The position numbers and the translations under genes are program-made. This document shows positions 16,755-27,104 of a stretch of 64,000 nucleotides of DNA, in pieces. Numbering within the stretch: the stretch's first letter is position 1; every line of letters begins with the position of its first letter. Below the pieces are notes generated by a model that worked only from the letters and a program-made list of their open reading frames with translations, did no database searches and was not told the origin of the DNA. The stretch is from Ancylomarina subtilis (GTDB taxonomy: Bacteria > Bacteroidota > Bacteroidia > Bacteroidales > Marinifilaceae), in contig NZ_SHKN01000001.1 of assembly GCF_004217115.1 (NCBI RefSeq), positions 1,057,781 through 1,121,780 on the forward strand, written 5' to 3'.

Positions 16755-17306
16755 TTACGTATTCATCTCCCATTCATCTTTCAAAAGGGCATAGATCACA
16801 TCATCAAACCACTCACCATCAATCAGGATACTCTGCTTGAAATGCGCCTCTTTCCGAAAGCCCAAAGCTTCGACCATTTTAATTGAGCTGGCATTGCGGG
16901 GATCGATGGAACAGATGATTCGTCGTTTATTCAAATCCCGAAACAGGTAACGGATGATTGCGTTTAAAGCCTCACTGGCAAAGCCTTTCCCGTGCTGATT
17001 TTTAGCCAAAGTGCAGCCAATCTCAACCTGGTACTTATCCTCATCGAAAAAGTGAATGCCTAAATCACCAATCAATTCACCATCCTCTTTCTTAATAATA
17101 CCAAACTGAAACCAGGAATTGTACTGATCGATATCTGGGGCAATTTTCGCTATAAACAAACGAGCATCATCAAGCGTCTTGGGAATCCATCCCTGATATT
17201 GATTGGTAATGGCATCCGATCGATACTTAAATACCGCCTCAGTATCATCAGCATTAAGTCCTCTTAAAACCAGACGCTCTGTATTGATTCTTATGCTTTC
17301 TTCCAT
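16755..17306 (-). CDS. GNAT N-acetyltransferase, RimJ/RimL type
   Basis: This 183-residue protein starts ERLVLRGLNADD after a few residues, has the acetyl-CoA loop in ANQHGKGFASEAL (Q/R-x2-G-x-G/A, about 106-118) and the late VEALGFRKEAHFKQS segment. This is the pattern of ribosomal-protein-acetyltransferase-like enzymes, many of which act on small molecules or protein N-termini. The frame can extend to a TTG at 17321, but the ATG at 17306 is preferred. Forms a pair with the cupin gene. Confidence 0.85.
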   Translation of the reverse strand: MEESIRINTERLVLRGLNADDTEAVFKYRSDAITNQYQGWIPKTLDDARLFIAKIAPDIDQYNSWFQFGIIKKEDGELIGDLGIHFFDEDKYQVEIGCTLAKNQHGKGFASEALNAIIRYLFRDLNKRRIICSIDPRNASSIKMVEALGFRKEAHFKQSILIDGEWFDDVIYALLKDEWEMNT

Positions 17307-17571
17307 TTCAAATATTTTCAATTTTAATCTCTCATAACCCCTTATGCATAACTTAAATTCTAAGATCGCATCAGCTTCTAAAGCTCTAAAATAACAAAAT
17401 AAGCAGCAATCTTACTCCCTTAACTGGAATCATATTTTTTTCAGAAAAAAACACACAAAATAATTCTCCCAAATTTAACCAATGGCATTTGACCTATTAT
17501 TTTGTATATTTATAAGAAGCTAAACAGCTGATATTTCGCAAACTCGTTTCACATTTAATTAATTCGGCAAA

Positions 17572-18471
17572 ATGAAAAAACAGGACTCAGACCGTTTTAC
17601 CCGACGAAATTTAATTAAATATACAGGCCTTCTGGGGGTCGGTTCAATACTTGGCGTTAAATTTCTTTCATGTACATCTCCATCTCACCCCGAAGGAAAA
17701 AAGATTAAAGTGATGACCCCTGACGGGAAACTTATGGAGGTTAATGAGGCCCATTTATCCATGGCGCACCCCCATCCTGCATCTGTTGAAGAATCCAGAA
17801 AAGGGATTCCAGGTAGGAAATTTGTCATGGTGGTTGATTTAGCCAAATGCAAAAATGCCAGAGAGTGTATCAAAGCCTGCGAACATCATCACAATTTAAC
17901 CCCGGACCGACCTTTTATTAAAGTTCTGAAAATTCAGGATAATCCCAGATCGGCACCTTACTGGATGCCAAAAAAATGTTTCCAATGCGACAACCCACCT
18001 TGTGTTAAAGTCTGTCCCGTGGGCGCAACCTTTAAACGATCAGATAATATTGTTCTTATCGATAATGAAAGATGCATTGGTTGCCGATTTTGTATGGCAG
18101 CCTGCCCTTATTCCGCTCGTGTGTTTAATTGGGGAAAACCCAAGCAAAGTAAAGAGGTGTTGAACCTGGAATATTCTCCCGAGGCAAGTACACCAAGTAA
18201 AATTGGAACGGTCGAAAAATGCGACTTTTGCCCGGATATGATTCGAGGGAAGAAACTTCCTCATTGTATCACAGCTTGTCCCAATGGGGTGCTGTATTTT
18301 GGTGATGCCAATGAGGATACGGTTACCAATGGTGAAGAAACCGTTCGCTTAAGCAAGCTCCTTCGTGAAAAGGCAGGATACAGATATCTGGAGGATTTGG
18401 GTACCGAACCCAATGTATACTACCTGCCTCCGGTTGACCGCCTATTCCCATTTAAAGACACTGAAGCTTAA
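17572..18471 (+). CDS. Tat-exported four-cluster ferredoxin-type Fe-S subunit
   Basis: This 299-residue protein begins with a twin-arginine signal (TRRNLIKY, R11-R12, then a hydrophobic run ending FLSC at about residue 33, which could also be a lipobox). The mature part carries four cysteine groups: CKNARECIKAC, CFQCDNPPCVKVCP, CIGCRFCMAACP and CDFC with CITACP. This is the DmsB/PsrB/HybA electron-transfer fold. The first group has five residues between cysteines 1 and 2 instead of two. It should pass electrons between the downstream NrfD-like quinone-reacting subunit and a partner on the periplasmic side. No molybdopterin subunit is encoded next to it. Confidence 0.88.
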   Translation: MKKQDSDRFTRRNLIKYTGLLGVGSILGVKFLSCTSPSHPEGKKIKVMTPDGKLMEVNEAHLSMAHPHPASVEESRKGIPGRKFVMVVDLAKCKNARECIKACEHHHNLTPDRPFIKVLKIQDNPRSAPYWMPKKCFQCDNPPCVKVCPVGATFKRSDNIVLIDNERCIGCRFCMAACPYSARVFNWGKPKQSKEVLNLEYSPEASTPSKIGTVEKCDFCPDMIRGKKLPHCITACPNGVLYFGDANEDTVTNGEETVRLSKLLREKAGYRYLEDLGTEPNVYYLPPVDRLFPFKDTEA

Positions 18472-18490
18472 TATCTGAAAACAAAGCAAT

Positions 18491-19813
18491 ATGAAGAAGC
18501 ATAATGATCAAGTGATTGACAAGCTCTTAAATTCTGTAGGCCGACACAATCCTGTTTATAAAATATGGATTGCAGTTCTTTTAGTCATCATCTCTATAGG
18601 ATGTTTTGCCTATTACCGACAACTCAGACTGGGACTTGTGGTAACGTCCATGAGGGATTACACATCATGGGGCATATACATTTCTAATTTTGTCTTTTTT
18701 GTAGCCGTCAGTCTGATTGGCTCTCTGGTTAGTTCTATTTTAAAATTGGCAAAAGTAAAATGGTCATACCCATTAACCCGAATATCAGAAATCATTGCGG
18801 TAGCTGCCATCATCTGTGCAGCCGTTATCATCATTGTTGATATGGGACGTCCCGATCGTTTTTTTAATGTTATCTTATACGGAAGAATACAATCTCCTAT
18901 TATATGGGATGTTCTGGTTATTATGACCTATTTGGTTATTAGCGTTTTACTATTGTATCTGCCCATGCTTCCCGATATTGCACTTTGTCGGGACCGCTTA
19001 AAACACGTTGCCCAATGGAAACAAAAAATGTACAAATTTCTAGCTCTCAATTGGCAAAATAAACCCGGACAACTAAACCGTTTAAAAAAAACCTCTACAA
19101 TTCTCGAAATCATGGTGATTCCAGTGGCATTTGCCATCCACACCATCACATCATGGTTGTTTGCCACAACCTGGCGCCCGGGCTGGGACAGTACCAACTT
19201 AGGCCCCTATTTTGTCTCCGGAGCCTTTATGCTGGGAGGGGCCGTTATTATTATTGCCATGTTCTTTATCCGTAAAACATTCAAGCTTGAAGATTTTATC
19301 ACCAATGAGCACTTCGATAAAATGGGTAAAATCCTGGTCTTGTTATCTCTGGTTTATTTGTATTTCAATATCAATGAATATCTGGGACCGGCCTTTAAAA
19401 TGGTTGGCGTTGAAGGGGAACATATTACTGAACTTTTCAGTGGTGATTATGCTGCCATGTATTGGCTCGTTCAGATTCCGGGTCTAATGCTTCCCATACT
19501 GTTTTTAGTATTTAAGCGCGGACGAAAACCATTTAATATCATGATCATCTCATTCTTCATCCTTATGGGAGCCTGGTTTAAACGATTTCTTATTGTTATC
19601 CCTTCACTTCAACACCCTTACTTACCCATTCAGGATGTGGATGAATCGTATTTGCATTATTATCCCAGCTGGGAAGAATGGGCTATCACCTTGGCTTCAT
19701 TTGCCGGCGTTCTGCTTATTATCACCCTTCTGCTCAAACTATTCCCGATCATCCCCATTCAGGAGTATATCCATCATCAAAATAAAGTAGAAGACCAATC
19801 GAATGAAATATGA
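18491..19813 (+). CDS. NrfD/PsrC-like integral membrane quinone oxidoreductase subunit
   Basis: This 440-residue protein has about nine to ten membrane helices. The DMGRPDRFFNVILYGRIQSPIIWD region (about 116-139) is characteristic of the NrfD family, which binds menaquinone at the membrane surface and lacks redox cofactors. It lies 19 bp after the Fe-S gene and overlaps the next gene by 4 bp (ATGA), so the genes are translated together. Direction of electron flow cannot be read from the sequence. Confidence 0.88.
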   Translation: MKKHNDQVIDKLLNSVGRHNPVYKIWIAVLLVIISIGCFAYYRQLRLGLVVTSMRDYTSWGIYISNFVFFVAVSLIGSLVSSILKLAKVKWSYPLTRISEIIAVAAIICAAVIIIVDMGRPDRFFNVILYGRIQSPIIWDVLVIMTYLVISVLLLYLPMLPDIALCRDRLKHVAQWKQKMYKFLALNWQNKPGQLNRLKKTSTILEIMVIPVAFAIHTITSWLFATTWRPGWDSTNLGPYFVSGAFMLGGAVIIIAMFFIRKTFKLEDFITNEHFDKMGKILVLLSLVYLYFNINEYLGPAFKMVGVEGEHITELFSGDYAAMYWLVQIPGLMLPILFLVFKRGRKPFNIMIISFFILMGAWFKRFLIVIPSLQHPYLPIQDVDESYLHYYPSWEEWAITLASFAGVLLIITLLLKLFPIIPIQEYIHHQNKVEDQSNEI

Positions 19814-20382
19814 AAAACTCAATCGCCATAATGCTCCAATACAATCTGATCAGTAAGCTCATTATATTGATTATAATGCTAAGTAGCCTAACGGTTTTCT
19901 CTCAGAAAAAACCCGCTGAAATCCATTATAAATTTTTGGATGACCAAGCTGACAAGCGAGTCGCTATTCAGGTTTTCCAACAAGGGGATTCAGTACTTAA
20001 ACCTGTTGAAGAGCTGGATGTCTCGCTCTATGTTGAGCGTCTGTTTAGTTATTTACCTGTGGGTGATCGATTCAACACAACTGATGAAAAGGGTTATGTT
20101 GAGATTCACATGCCATCGGATCTTCCTGGTGATTCAAAAGGAATTCTCAAACTTATAATAAAGATTGAAGATGCCGAAACCATTCGGGATACCCTTATAC
20201 ACACCGAAGTTAAATGGGGCATACCTGTTATTTACGATGTGAGCGAGGAAAAAAGATCGCTTTGGGCCGCAAGGGCCAATGCCCCTCTGAGTCTACTCCT
20301 ACTGGTTAACTCATTGTTGTTGGCCGTATGGGGCATTATTATTTATATCTGTTACGAAATGTATCTAATTAAAAAGGAATAA
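19810..20382 (+). CDS. Uncharacterised membrane-anchored subunit of the NrfD cluster
   Basis: This 190-residue protein has a signal peptide (ends near VFSQKKPA, about residue 33), a beta-rich periplasmic domain with several acidic turns, and one C-terminal membrane helix (about 163-185) with a short cytoplasmic tail. I do not recognise a known family. The 4-bp overlap with the NrfD gene and the cytochrome gene 19 bp downstream make it a likely structural part of the same electron-transfer complex. Confidence 0.7.
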   Translation: MKNSIAIMLQYNLISKLIILIIMLSSLTVFSQKKPAEIHYKFLDDQADKRVAIQVFQQGDSVLKPVEELDVSLYVERLFSYLPVGDRFNTTDEKGYVEIHMPSDLPGDSKGILKLIIKIEDAETIRDTLIHTEVKWGIPVIYDVSEEKRSLWAARANAPLSLLLLVNSLLLAVWGIIIYICYEMYLIKKE

Positions 20383-20401
20383 TCATTAATAAACAAAAAT
20401 T

Positions 20402-20812
20402 ATGAACACTAAGAATTTAGTTATCGTACTAATTGGAGTCTCAACTTTGTTTTTAATGGCTTTTATTAAACCATTTTCAACAAATGAGAGCTGGGAAGTT
20501 CCCTCAAAGTATAAGAAAATGAAGAACCCTTTTGCAGAAGACAAAGATTCTGGCAGAGTCGGTCAAACACTCTACGTGGTCCACTGCAAATCCTGCCATG
20601 GGAAAACGGGTATAGGAAACGGGACGAAAAGTAAATCGTTGAAAACACCCATGCCGGATTTCACAAAAAAAGAATTTCAAGATCAAACGGATGGAGAACT
20701 CTATTACAAAACCGTTTTTGGTCGGGATGAAATGCCTTCGTATGAAAAGAAAATCAGAGATGATGAAGACCGTTGGTTGTTGATCAACTACTTAAGGAAA
20801 TTAAAGAATTAA
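20402..20812 (+). CDS. Monohaem class I cytochrome c, membrane-anchored
   Basis: This 136-residue protein has an N-terminal hydrophobic helix (residues 5-23) and one haem-binding site CKSCH (C62, C65, H66) followed by GKTGIGNG. A methionine in FGRDEMPSYEKK (about 113) is the probable sixth ligand. It would accept or deliver electrons for the FeS-NrfD module in the periplasm. It is the last gene before a strong terminator. Confidence 0.9.
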   Translation: MNTKNLVIVLIGVSTLFLMAFIKPFSTNESWEVPSKYKKMKNPFAEDKDSGRVGQTLYVVHCKSCHGKTGIGNGTKSKSLKTPMPDFTKKEFQDQTDGELYYKTVFGRDEMPSYEKKIRDDEDRWLLINYLRKLKN

Positions 20813-20827
20813 AACCAACATCAAAAT

Positions 20828-20865
20828 CCAGCAATAAGCCTTAATCTTATTGCTGGTTTTTTTTT
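20828..20865 (+). terminator. Terminator of the FeS-NrfD-cytochrome operon
   Basis: CCAGCAATAAG and CTTATTGCTGG form an 11-pair stem with a 7-base loop followed by nine T. Confidence 0.92.
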
Positions 20866-21016
20866 AGCTTCCTGTTATCAGGCAAAATCACAACTCAAAT
20901 TACTTTCAAAAAAAATAGCCCCAACCAAAAGCTGAGGCTAGTGACACAGATGGATTTCAAACAACAAAACCCGGTTTTGTGAAAAACAAATTACTTAAAC
21001 CTAAAATTATTCCGTA

Positions 21017-22258
21017 CTAGAAAGTATATTTAAAATGTAGCTGAAAGCGAGTACTTCCGACTTCACTTGAATCATTAACTGTGCCATCCACCTGAGTTGT
21101 TCCATAAGCTGCAGATGTATATAAAATTTGTGTTCCAATCATGAAATGACCTGAGTACACCTCTACACGAGGTCCGAATTGATACACATAGTCGATATCT
21201 GAACCACGGCTATACAGCCCCACAAAACCATCGGCATCTGTTGCCAGATTATCATCTGCACCCAAATTCTTTGTGTAACCCGCAAACAAACCATAACGCA
21301 CATTTCCTGTAGTGGTGTATACATCCGACCAAACAGAACTGGTCTTTATATTGGTGTATTCGTAATCGCCATTCGCTTTCACATTCTTGACGCCATATCC
21401 CCCAATCATTACGAAGTTGTACATATTCTGTCCGTAAATGGTTTGCAAATTCCAGGCAATTTTATCTGTTTTTAAAGACATCCAGGCATTCATTTGATAG
21501 CTTGACAAGAGTTCATCTGTTTTTACTCCCATTGCGTTTACAAGCATGGGCTTCAAAAACTTATAGCCTGCTGTTGCTCCCAAACTAAATCCCTCTGCTA
21601 AATCGTACTTAACTTGAGCTGAAATTTCAGGAATACTGGCTTGTTGTGCATACTTTACATTAGCACCTTCGGGGCCCGTGCTCTTAAAATCCATCTCTGA
21701 TAAAACAGCCAACATCGCATAGCCTTTGTTACTTAGCTTTCGAGTGTATCGAAACTGAGGGGCTCTTCCCAAAACATTGAAAGGTAAACCACCTCCCCAA
21801 TGCAAAACATGAGGATAACATGAGGTTACAAACATGGGATGCCAATATTTTCCAACCAATAGCTCATCTTTCTCCCAATTTAATTTCACAAAGGCATGTC
21901 GTAAACGAAACAAACCAATTTTATCATTCGATGTTCCGACAAAATCTCCCTGTATGCACGCAGACCCTTTTGCTCCGAAAGCTTCGAAACCCGAAATACC
22001 AACATTCAATCGGGAATGGATGCTGGTCATATACAACTGTGACCGATCATTTAGATCTGTCCCATTAATGTCTGCCGACTTGGAGGCGGGATACAATAAA
22101 ACATCACCCTCACGAGAATTGACTGTTTTTCTTGTGTCCAATATGGCTTCAGCCGACACAAAACCGCTTAATTTTACTTTTATCTCTTCTTTCTTTTGCG
22201 CTAAGCCTAAAATTGGAACCAGAGCAAAAAATAGCAACACAATTTTTTTCATGATCAT
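21017..22258 (-). CDS. Outer-membrane beta-barrel porin-like protein
   Basis: This 413-residue protein has a signal peptide cleaved after LGLAQ (about residue 21) and alternating aromatic/hydrophobic strands ending in a final strand STRFQLHFKYTF with terminal phenylalanine, the signal for outer-membrane barrel assembly. It follows the D-lactate dehydrogenase gene in the same direction, 219 bp downstream, and may supply the substrate channel for that locus; this is inference. A second ATG at 22252 is a possible start. A plain family name is not certain. Confidence 0.7.
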   Translation of the reverse strand: MIMKKIVLLFFALVPILGLAQKKEEIKVKLSGFVSAEAILDTRKTVNSREGDVLLYPASKSADINGTDLNDRSQLYMTSIHSRLNVGISGFEAFGAKGSACIQGDFVGTSNDKIGLFRLRHAFVKLNWEKDELLVGKYWHPMFVTSCYPHVLHWGGGLPFNVLGRAPQFRYTRKLSNKGYAMLAVLSEMDFKSTGPEGANVKYAQQASIPEISAQVKYDLAEGFSLGATAGYKFLKPMLVNAMGVKTDELLSSYQMNAWMSLKTDKIAWNLQTIYGQNMYNFVMIGGYGVKNVKANGDYEYTNIKTSSVWSDVYTTTGNVRYGLFAGYTKNLGADDNLATDADGFVGLYSRGSDIDYVYQFGPRVEVYSGHFMIGTQILYTSAAYGTTQVDGTVNDSSEVGSTRFQLHFKYTF

Positions 22259-22358
22259 CTTTCATTTAAAACACTTCAGTTTATATAATAAACATCCATC
22301 AGTGTTTGGGGTTTTAAATTATAAGGGTTAAATACAGGTTTCTAAATGCACATAAAAA

Positions 22359-22427
22359 CAGACCCTATTCTGTCTTTTTAAAGCTATGTCTAATAAAAAT
22401 TTTCAGATAAAATATCGGGTCTGTCTT
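22359..22427 (-). terminator. Possible terminator between the lactate operon and the porin gene
   Basis: On the minus strand ACAGACCC and, about 50 bases later, GGGTCTGT followed by TTTTT can pair. A smaller local hairpin (ACAGA/TCTGT) precedes the same T run. The long loop makes this uncertain. Confidence 0.35.
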
Positions 22428-22477
22428 ATATGCATTATCACGACTACTTGAAGCGGGACATCGTCCCAAAGACGTTC

Positions 22478-25330
22478 TTAAACTATTTCTTCAGCAAAAC
22501 ATTGTGCTTGAGTCACCCGATCAACCAAATAGATAATTGACTGATACGGAACACCGCCATTATGACTCAAGCCAATTTCACAAGTTCTGCTGTTGGAATA
22601 TCCGGCAACAACCTTTCCCTCGTTTAATACGGGACGTAACTTGCGAAGAGCATATTGATTAATCTCCGGAAAATTGAAGCCTCTGTCTCCGGCAAAACCA
22701 CAACAACCGACTTCGCCAGGCATCACCACTTGCTGAGCACAGGCTTCGGCAACAGCTCTTAATTGGGGCGTTAATCCCATTTTTGTTGTCGTGCAGGTTG
22801 CATGAATGGCAACCACCTCGTTCACTTTTGTAAAGGTCAATCGATCCATTAAAAACTCATAAATGAATTCAACCGGTTCGTAGAGCTTTAATTTAGCATC
22901 CATCACACGACGCATGCGATACAAACAAGGAGATGTATCACAAAGAATGGGGTATTTTCCACCCTCAGATGCTTTGTTCAGAGCGGCCTCAAGTTCAGAA
23001 GATTTTTGATCAGCCTGTTTATTGAAGCCTTTACTCTCCCAGGGTGTACCACAACATAAAGAGCTCATCTTCTCAGGAAAAATCACCTCAAAACCCGCTT
23101 TCTCCAACAAATTTTGTGTTACAATATGCAAGGGTTGTTTGTAAGGATCCCCCTTTGCAGGTCCCATGGTTTGAGCAATACAAGAAGGGAAATACACCAC
23201 TTTTAAGGGGTTTTCTTTATTCACCGGATGCGGTTTAGGCGCATTAGCCCCCTTAGGCATTGCCGGCGTCCAGAGTGGAATCGTCTTACCACTCAGGGTT
23301 CTGAACCCGCCAGCCACAGCTCCCAATAGAGTCGACCCCATGACAGTATGGACACCATTCACAAATTTCAAACTACCGCGAATGACGGGTCCCAATTTAT
23401 GGAAATTGTCAGCCACCCACTGACTCTGTTTTTGTGGTCGATCTCCGGCCACATTTAATGATCTCAGATATTTGATGTACTTACCTGTATCGATACCAAC
23501 GGGACATGAAGTAGCACATAAACCATCACCGGCACAGGTTTGTTCACCTAAATAAACAAAGCCTTTTCTCAATGCTTCCAAGCGCTCAGCATCTTCACCT
23601 GTCATTTCCAATCGCCTGATTTCGCGTTGCACCACAGTACGCTGACGAGCTGAAAGTGAATAACCCGCCGTTAAACAATTCACCTCACAAAAACCACATT
23701 CAATACAGGTATCCACAATTTCATGAACGGGTGCTAATGTCTTAAAATTCTTAATGTAACAATCAGGATCATCGTTAATAATCACACCCGGGTTTAATAA
23801 TTTTTTGGGATCGAAAAGTTGTTTGATCTCTTTCATCAATTGATAAGCCTCTTCTCCCCATTCGTGTTTGACAAAGGGTGCCATATTTCGTCCTGTGCCA
23901 TGCTCAGCCTTCAACGAACCGTCATATTTATCAACAACCAGATGATCAACCTCAGCCATAAACCTTTTATATTGTTCGAGCTCTTCAGGTTTATCAAAAT
24001 TCTGATTGAATATAAAATGAAAGTTCCCTTCCAGAGCATGCCCGTAAATCACACCATCCTTATAACCGTGTTTTGCAATCAGATCCTGCAAGTCTGAAGT
24101 GGCTTGTGGTAAATCTTTCAGGTGAAAAGCAACATCTTCGATAATACATGTGGTCCCTTTTTCGCGTAAACCGCCAACGGCCGGGAATACCCCTTTTCGG
24201 ATATTCCAATATTTTGAGTATTCTTCAACTTTATCGGTAAATTCAATAGGACGAACGGTTTCGAAACCCTTTAAAAGCGATTTAATTTCTTTGATATTCG
24301 CATAGAGTTCCCCTTTAGAACTAGCCAAAGTCTCAACAAGAATCGCTGTTACGCCATCCGGAAAATCTTTAATAAATGGAGGAATACCATCTGCATTTTC
24401 AACCGATCGCAAAGCGACTCTATCAAGCATCTCAGCTCCGTGCACAGGTCCAAGATTCATACTCAATACCGATTCACATGCGCTTACGATATCATGAAAA
24501 TAAATCATGGCACTGGCTTTGAATTTTGGATTGACAACCGTCTTCATAGTCAACTCAGACATAAAAGCCAAGGTCCCTTCTGAGCCTACCATCAAATTCA
24601 CAATGATCTGAAACGGATCCGTATAGTCAATAAAAGGATTGATACTCAAGCCTGTGGTATTCTTAATGCTGTACTTGTAACGAATCCGGTCAGCCAAGGT
24701 CTGATTGGCACGCACCCGATCGCGCATCTCTTCAATCTTATGAATAAAAGAAGCATGCGTTTTCATAAAATTCTTTTTGCTTTCATAACTGCCCGTGTCA
24801 AGAACGGTTCCGTCAGCAAAAATCAACCGAGCTGAAAGAATTGTTTTGTACGAATTCTCGTGTGTCCCACAATTCATACCCGAAGCATTGTTCATCACAA
24901 TTCCCCCAATCATGGCGGAATTGATGGAGGCCGGATCGGGCCCTAACTTACGACCATAAGGAGCCAGAATCTGATTCACCCGTGCCCCGACAATACCGGG
25001 TTGCATTCGAATGTGTTCTCCATCTTTAAACACCTCATAATCTTCCCAGTTTTTACCGGCAACAATGAGTATAGAGTCGGTAATTGCCTGCCCAGCCAAA
25101 CTCGTTCCTGCAGCCCTAAACGTTACAGGCAATTCATACTTATTGGCTAAGAGCAAGGCCTTTTGAACTTCAGATTCATTCTTAGCCCGTACAATAATCT
25201 GAGGAATTAAGCGATAAAAACCGGCATCGGTTCCGTAAGCTAAATTTCTAATTTCATCGGTATATAAACGCGAAGCCTCAATCGTTGTTTTTATTTCATC
25301 GTAAAACTTCTTATAATTTCCTTTCAACAT
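22478..25330 (-). CDS. FAD-linked and Fe-S-containing D-lactate dehydrogenase (GlcD-GlcF-like fusion)
   Basis: This 950-residue protein joins three parts. Residues about 40-210 are a PCMH-type FAD-binding domain (VTFRAAGTSLAGQAITD; GPDPASINSAMIGG). Residues about 210-530 are the FAD-oxidase C-terminal domain. The last third has two Fe-S motifs (CIECGFCEVNC; CAGDGLCATSCPVG) and two cysteine-rich CCG modules (CCGTPWESKG; CCGFAGDRGF) that bind a heterodisulfide-reductase-type cluster. This class oxidises D-lactate or a related 2-hydroxy acid and feeds electrons to the quinone pool. It is placed after the lactate permease gene with 94 bp between and no clear terminator, so it probably belongs to the same operon. 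Substrate D-lactate is inferred from the neighbours. Confidence 0.88.
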   Translation of the reverse strand: MLKGNYKKFYDEIKTTIEASRLYTDEIRNLAYGTDAGFYRLIPQIIVRAKNESEVQKALLLANKYELPVTFRAAGTSLAGQAITDSILIVAGKNWEDYEVFKDGEHIRMQPGIVGARVNQILAPYGRKLGPDPASINSAMIGGIVMNNASGMNCGTHENSYKTILSARLIFADGTVLDTGSYESKKNFMKTHASFIHKIEEMRDRVRANQTLADRIRYKYSIKNTTGLSINPFIDYTDPFQIIVNLMVGSEGTLAFMSELTMKTVVNPKFKASAMIYFHDIVSACESVLSMNLGPVHGAEMLDRVALRSVENADGIPPFIKDFPDGVTAILVETLASSKGELYANIKEIKSLLKGFETVRPIEFTDKVEEYSKYWNIRKGVFPAVGGLREKGTTCIIEDVAFHLKDLPQATSDLQDLIAKHGYKDGVIYGHALEGNFHFIFNQNFDKPEELEQYKRFMAEVDHLVVDKYDGSLKAEHGTGRNMAPFVKHEWGEEAYQLMKEIKQLFDPKKLLNPGVIINDDPDCYIKNFKTLAPVHEIVDTCIECGFCEVNCLTAGYSLSARQRTVVQREIRRLEMTGEDAERLEALRKGFVYLGEQTCAGDGLCATSCPVGIDTGKYIKYLRSLNVAGDRPQKQSQWVADNFHKLGPVIRGSLKFVNGVHTVMGSTLLGAVAGGFRTLSGKTIPLWTPAMPKGANAPKPHPVNKENPLKVVYFPSCIAQTMGPAKGDPYKQPLHIVTQNLLEKAGFEVIFPEKMSSLCCGTPWESKGFNKQADQKSSELEAALNKASEGGKYPILCDTSPCLYRMRRVMDAKLKLYEPVEFIYEFLMDRLTFTKVNEVVAIHATCTTTKMGLTPQLRAVAEACAQQVVMPGEVGCCGFAGDRGFNFPEINQYALRKLRPVLNEGKVVAGYSNSRTCEIGLSHNGGVPYQSIIYLVDRVTQAQCFAEEIV

Positions 25331-25424
25331 TTTTTTATGTTTTAGTATGATCCCAATCTTAGATTAAGCTTAAATTTAGCTCATCGACAAACTGATATAT
25401 TCAATTTCTATAGCCCGTATAAGC

Positions 25425-27083
25425 TTACAATGGCATTGGGTCAACGCCCAAACTGATCAAAACCACTATAATTAACATGATGAGAAGATAATAGATGAAG
25501 GCAGGAATTGCATTCCGACGTATAATACTTCCCTCGGCTCCGACACAACCCACAGTAGCACAAACAGCAACCACATTATTAATACAGATCATGTTTCCAA
25601 GTGCAGCACCACTGGTTTGTGCCGCTACAATTAAAACCTCCGGAATCTGAAGAATAGAAGCTGTTTCGAATTGCAAGGATGCAAACAGTAAGTTGGATAC
25701 AGTTGCAGAACCCGACATAAAAGAACCCAAAACACCAACGATGGGCGAAATCACCGGGTAAGCGGCTCCAGCCAAATCAGCAATCGAATTTGCCATAACC
25801 GTCAACATACTCTCCAGTCCAGCACCATTGGTTCCCGACTTCAACATCAACTGAACCATGGCAACTCCGGCAAGCAAAGCAATTGCAGCACCATTGATTT
25901 GTTTAAATGTGGTTTTCCACGAATCAACCACCTCTTTGGTCTTCATACGGTAGATTACATTCGTAATTAAGGCAACCAAAATAAAAGGGATCGTACCAGG
26001 CAGATAGGCCCATTTCAGCACATAATTAAGCCCTTCAATCCCCAATACATTCGATAAGCTAAGGGTTTGTGAAGCCAACAAACTTTTTAATCCCAGGGAT
26101 GGAATTCGTGTCACAACCAAAATGATGGCAATCATTGCATAGGGCAACCAGGCTTTTAAAAGACTCATCTTAGTTTGGCTTGGCTCCTGAATAGTTTCGT
26201 TGGACATCCATGAAGACTCCCATTCTGATTTGGCAGGGAAATCCCATTTCTTTTTAGGCACGAGAAAGCCTCTTTTAGCGGCAAAAATAACAATACCTAA
26301 ACCGATGAATCCTCCTAAAAGGGAAGGTAAATCAGGACCTAAAGTTGCAGCAATCAAAACGTAAGGAATAACAAAAGCTAAACCTGCAAACAAAGCAAAT
26401 GGCGCCGCCGCTAAAGCGGGTTTGATTGATTTATCCTTTCCGAAGAATCGTGTCAGAATCATCAAGCCCAACAGAGGAATAAAAATCCCTACCATAGCAT
26501 TGGGTATGGCAATCCACTTGGTCAGCATCAACTTAAATCCTTCAACGTTTGCGCCAACACCCGCAAGATTCTGCTCTAAGGTCACCATGGCTCCTCCGCT
26601 GATGGGTGTCCCCACAGCACCAAATGGAACTGGCACCGAATTGTAGATTAAAGCCACCATAGCAGCAGCCAAAGGAGGAAAACCCAAACCAACTAAAAGA
26701 GGGCCTGCCAAAGCTGCCGGCGTTCCAAATCCCGCGGCACCTTCGATAAAGGCTCCAAACATAAAGCCAATGATAATGGCCTGAATACGCCTATCTGTGG
26801 TTATGCCATTGAAGCCATTATTGATGGCTGCCATCGCTCCCGATATCTTCATGGTATTCAAAATCAGGATTGCCCCGAATATGATAATAAGGATATCAAA
26901 GGCCTTTAAAAATCCGAAGACAGAATATCCTAAAATATGGTGCAAATCTATTTTCCAAACACCAAAAGCGATCGTTATTGCAAGTAATAAGGCTAAGGGT
27001 AATGCTTTTTTTGCCCCCCAGTTAAAGCCAACCATCAGAATGATGGTCAATAAAATAGGGGAAAATGCTAATAATGCGTTCAT
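25425..27083 (-). CDS. lldP: L-lactate permease family transporter
   Basis: This 552-residue protein has about 13 membrane segments and family-typical blocks: [27 protein letters not shown] (about 113-139), [14 protein letters not shown] and [16 protein letters not shown] near the C-terminus. The family imports lactate or glycolate with protons. Its place between D-lactate dehydrogenase and the Lut genes fits lactate uptake for both enzymes. ATG start. Confidence 0.92.
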   Translation of the reverse strand: MNALLAFSPILLTIILMVGFNWGAKKALPLALLLAITIAFGVWKIDLHHILGYSVFGFLKAFDILIIIFGAILILNTMKISGAMAAINNGFNGITTDRRIQAIIIGFMFGAFIEGAAGFGTPAALAGPLLVGLGFPPLAAAMVALIYNSVPVPFGAVGTPISGGAMVTLEQNLAGVGANVEGFKLMLTKWIAIPNAMVGIFIPLLGLMILTRFFGKDKSIKPALAAAPFALFAGLAFVIPYVLIAATLGPDLPSLLGGFIGLGIVIFAAKRGFLVPKKKWDFPAKSEWESSWMSNETIQEPSQTKMSLLKAWLPYAMIAIILVVTRIPSLGLKSLLASQTLSLSNVLGIEGLNYVLKWAYLPGTIPFILVALITNVIYRMKTKEVVDSWKTTFKQINGAAIALLAGVAMVQLMLKSGTNGAGLESMLTVMANSIADLAGAAYPVISPIVGVLGSFMSGSATVSNLLFASLQFETASILQIPEVLIVAAQTSGAALGNMICINNVVAVCATVGCVGAEGSIIRRNAIPAFIYYLLIMLIIVVLISLGVDPMPL

Positions 27084-27104
27084 AAATTATGATTTAGGTA
27101 TGGG

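Noticed and set aside
17475-17500. Sigma-54 promoter before the Fe-S gene (TGGCATTTGACC)
   Set aside because: The -24-like TGGCA is there, but no TTGC follows at the required distance.
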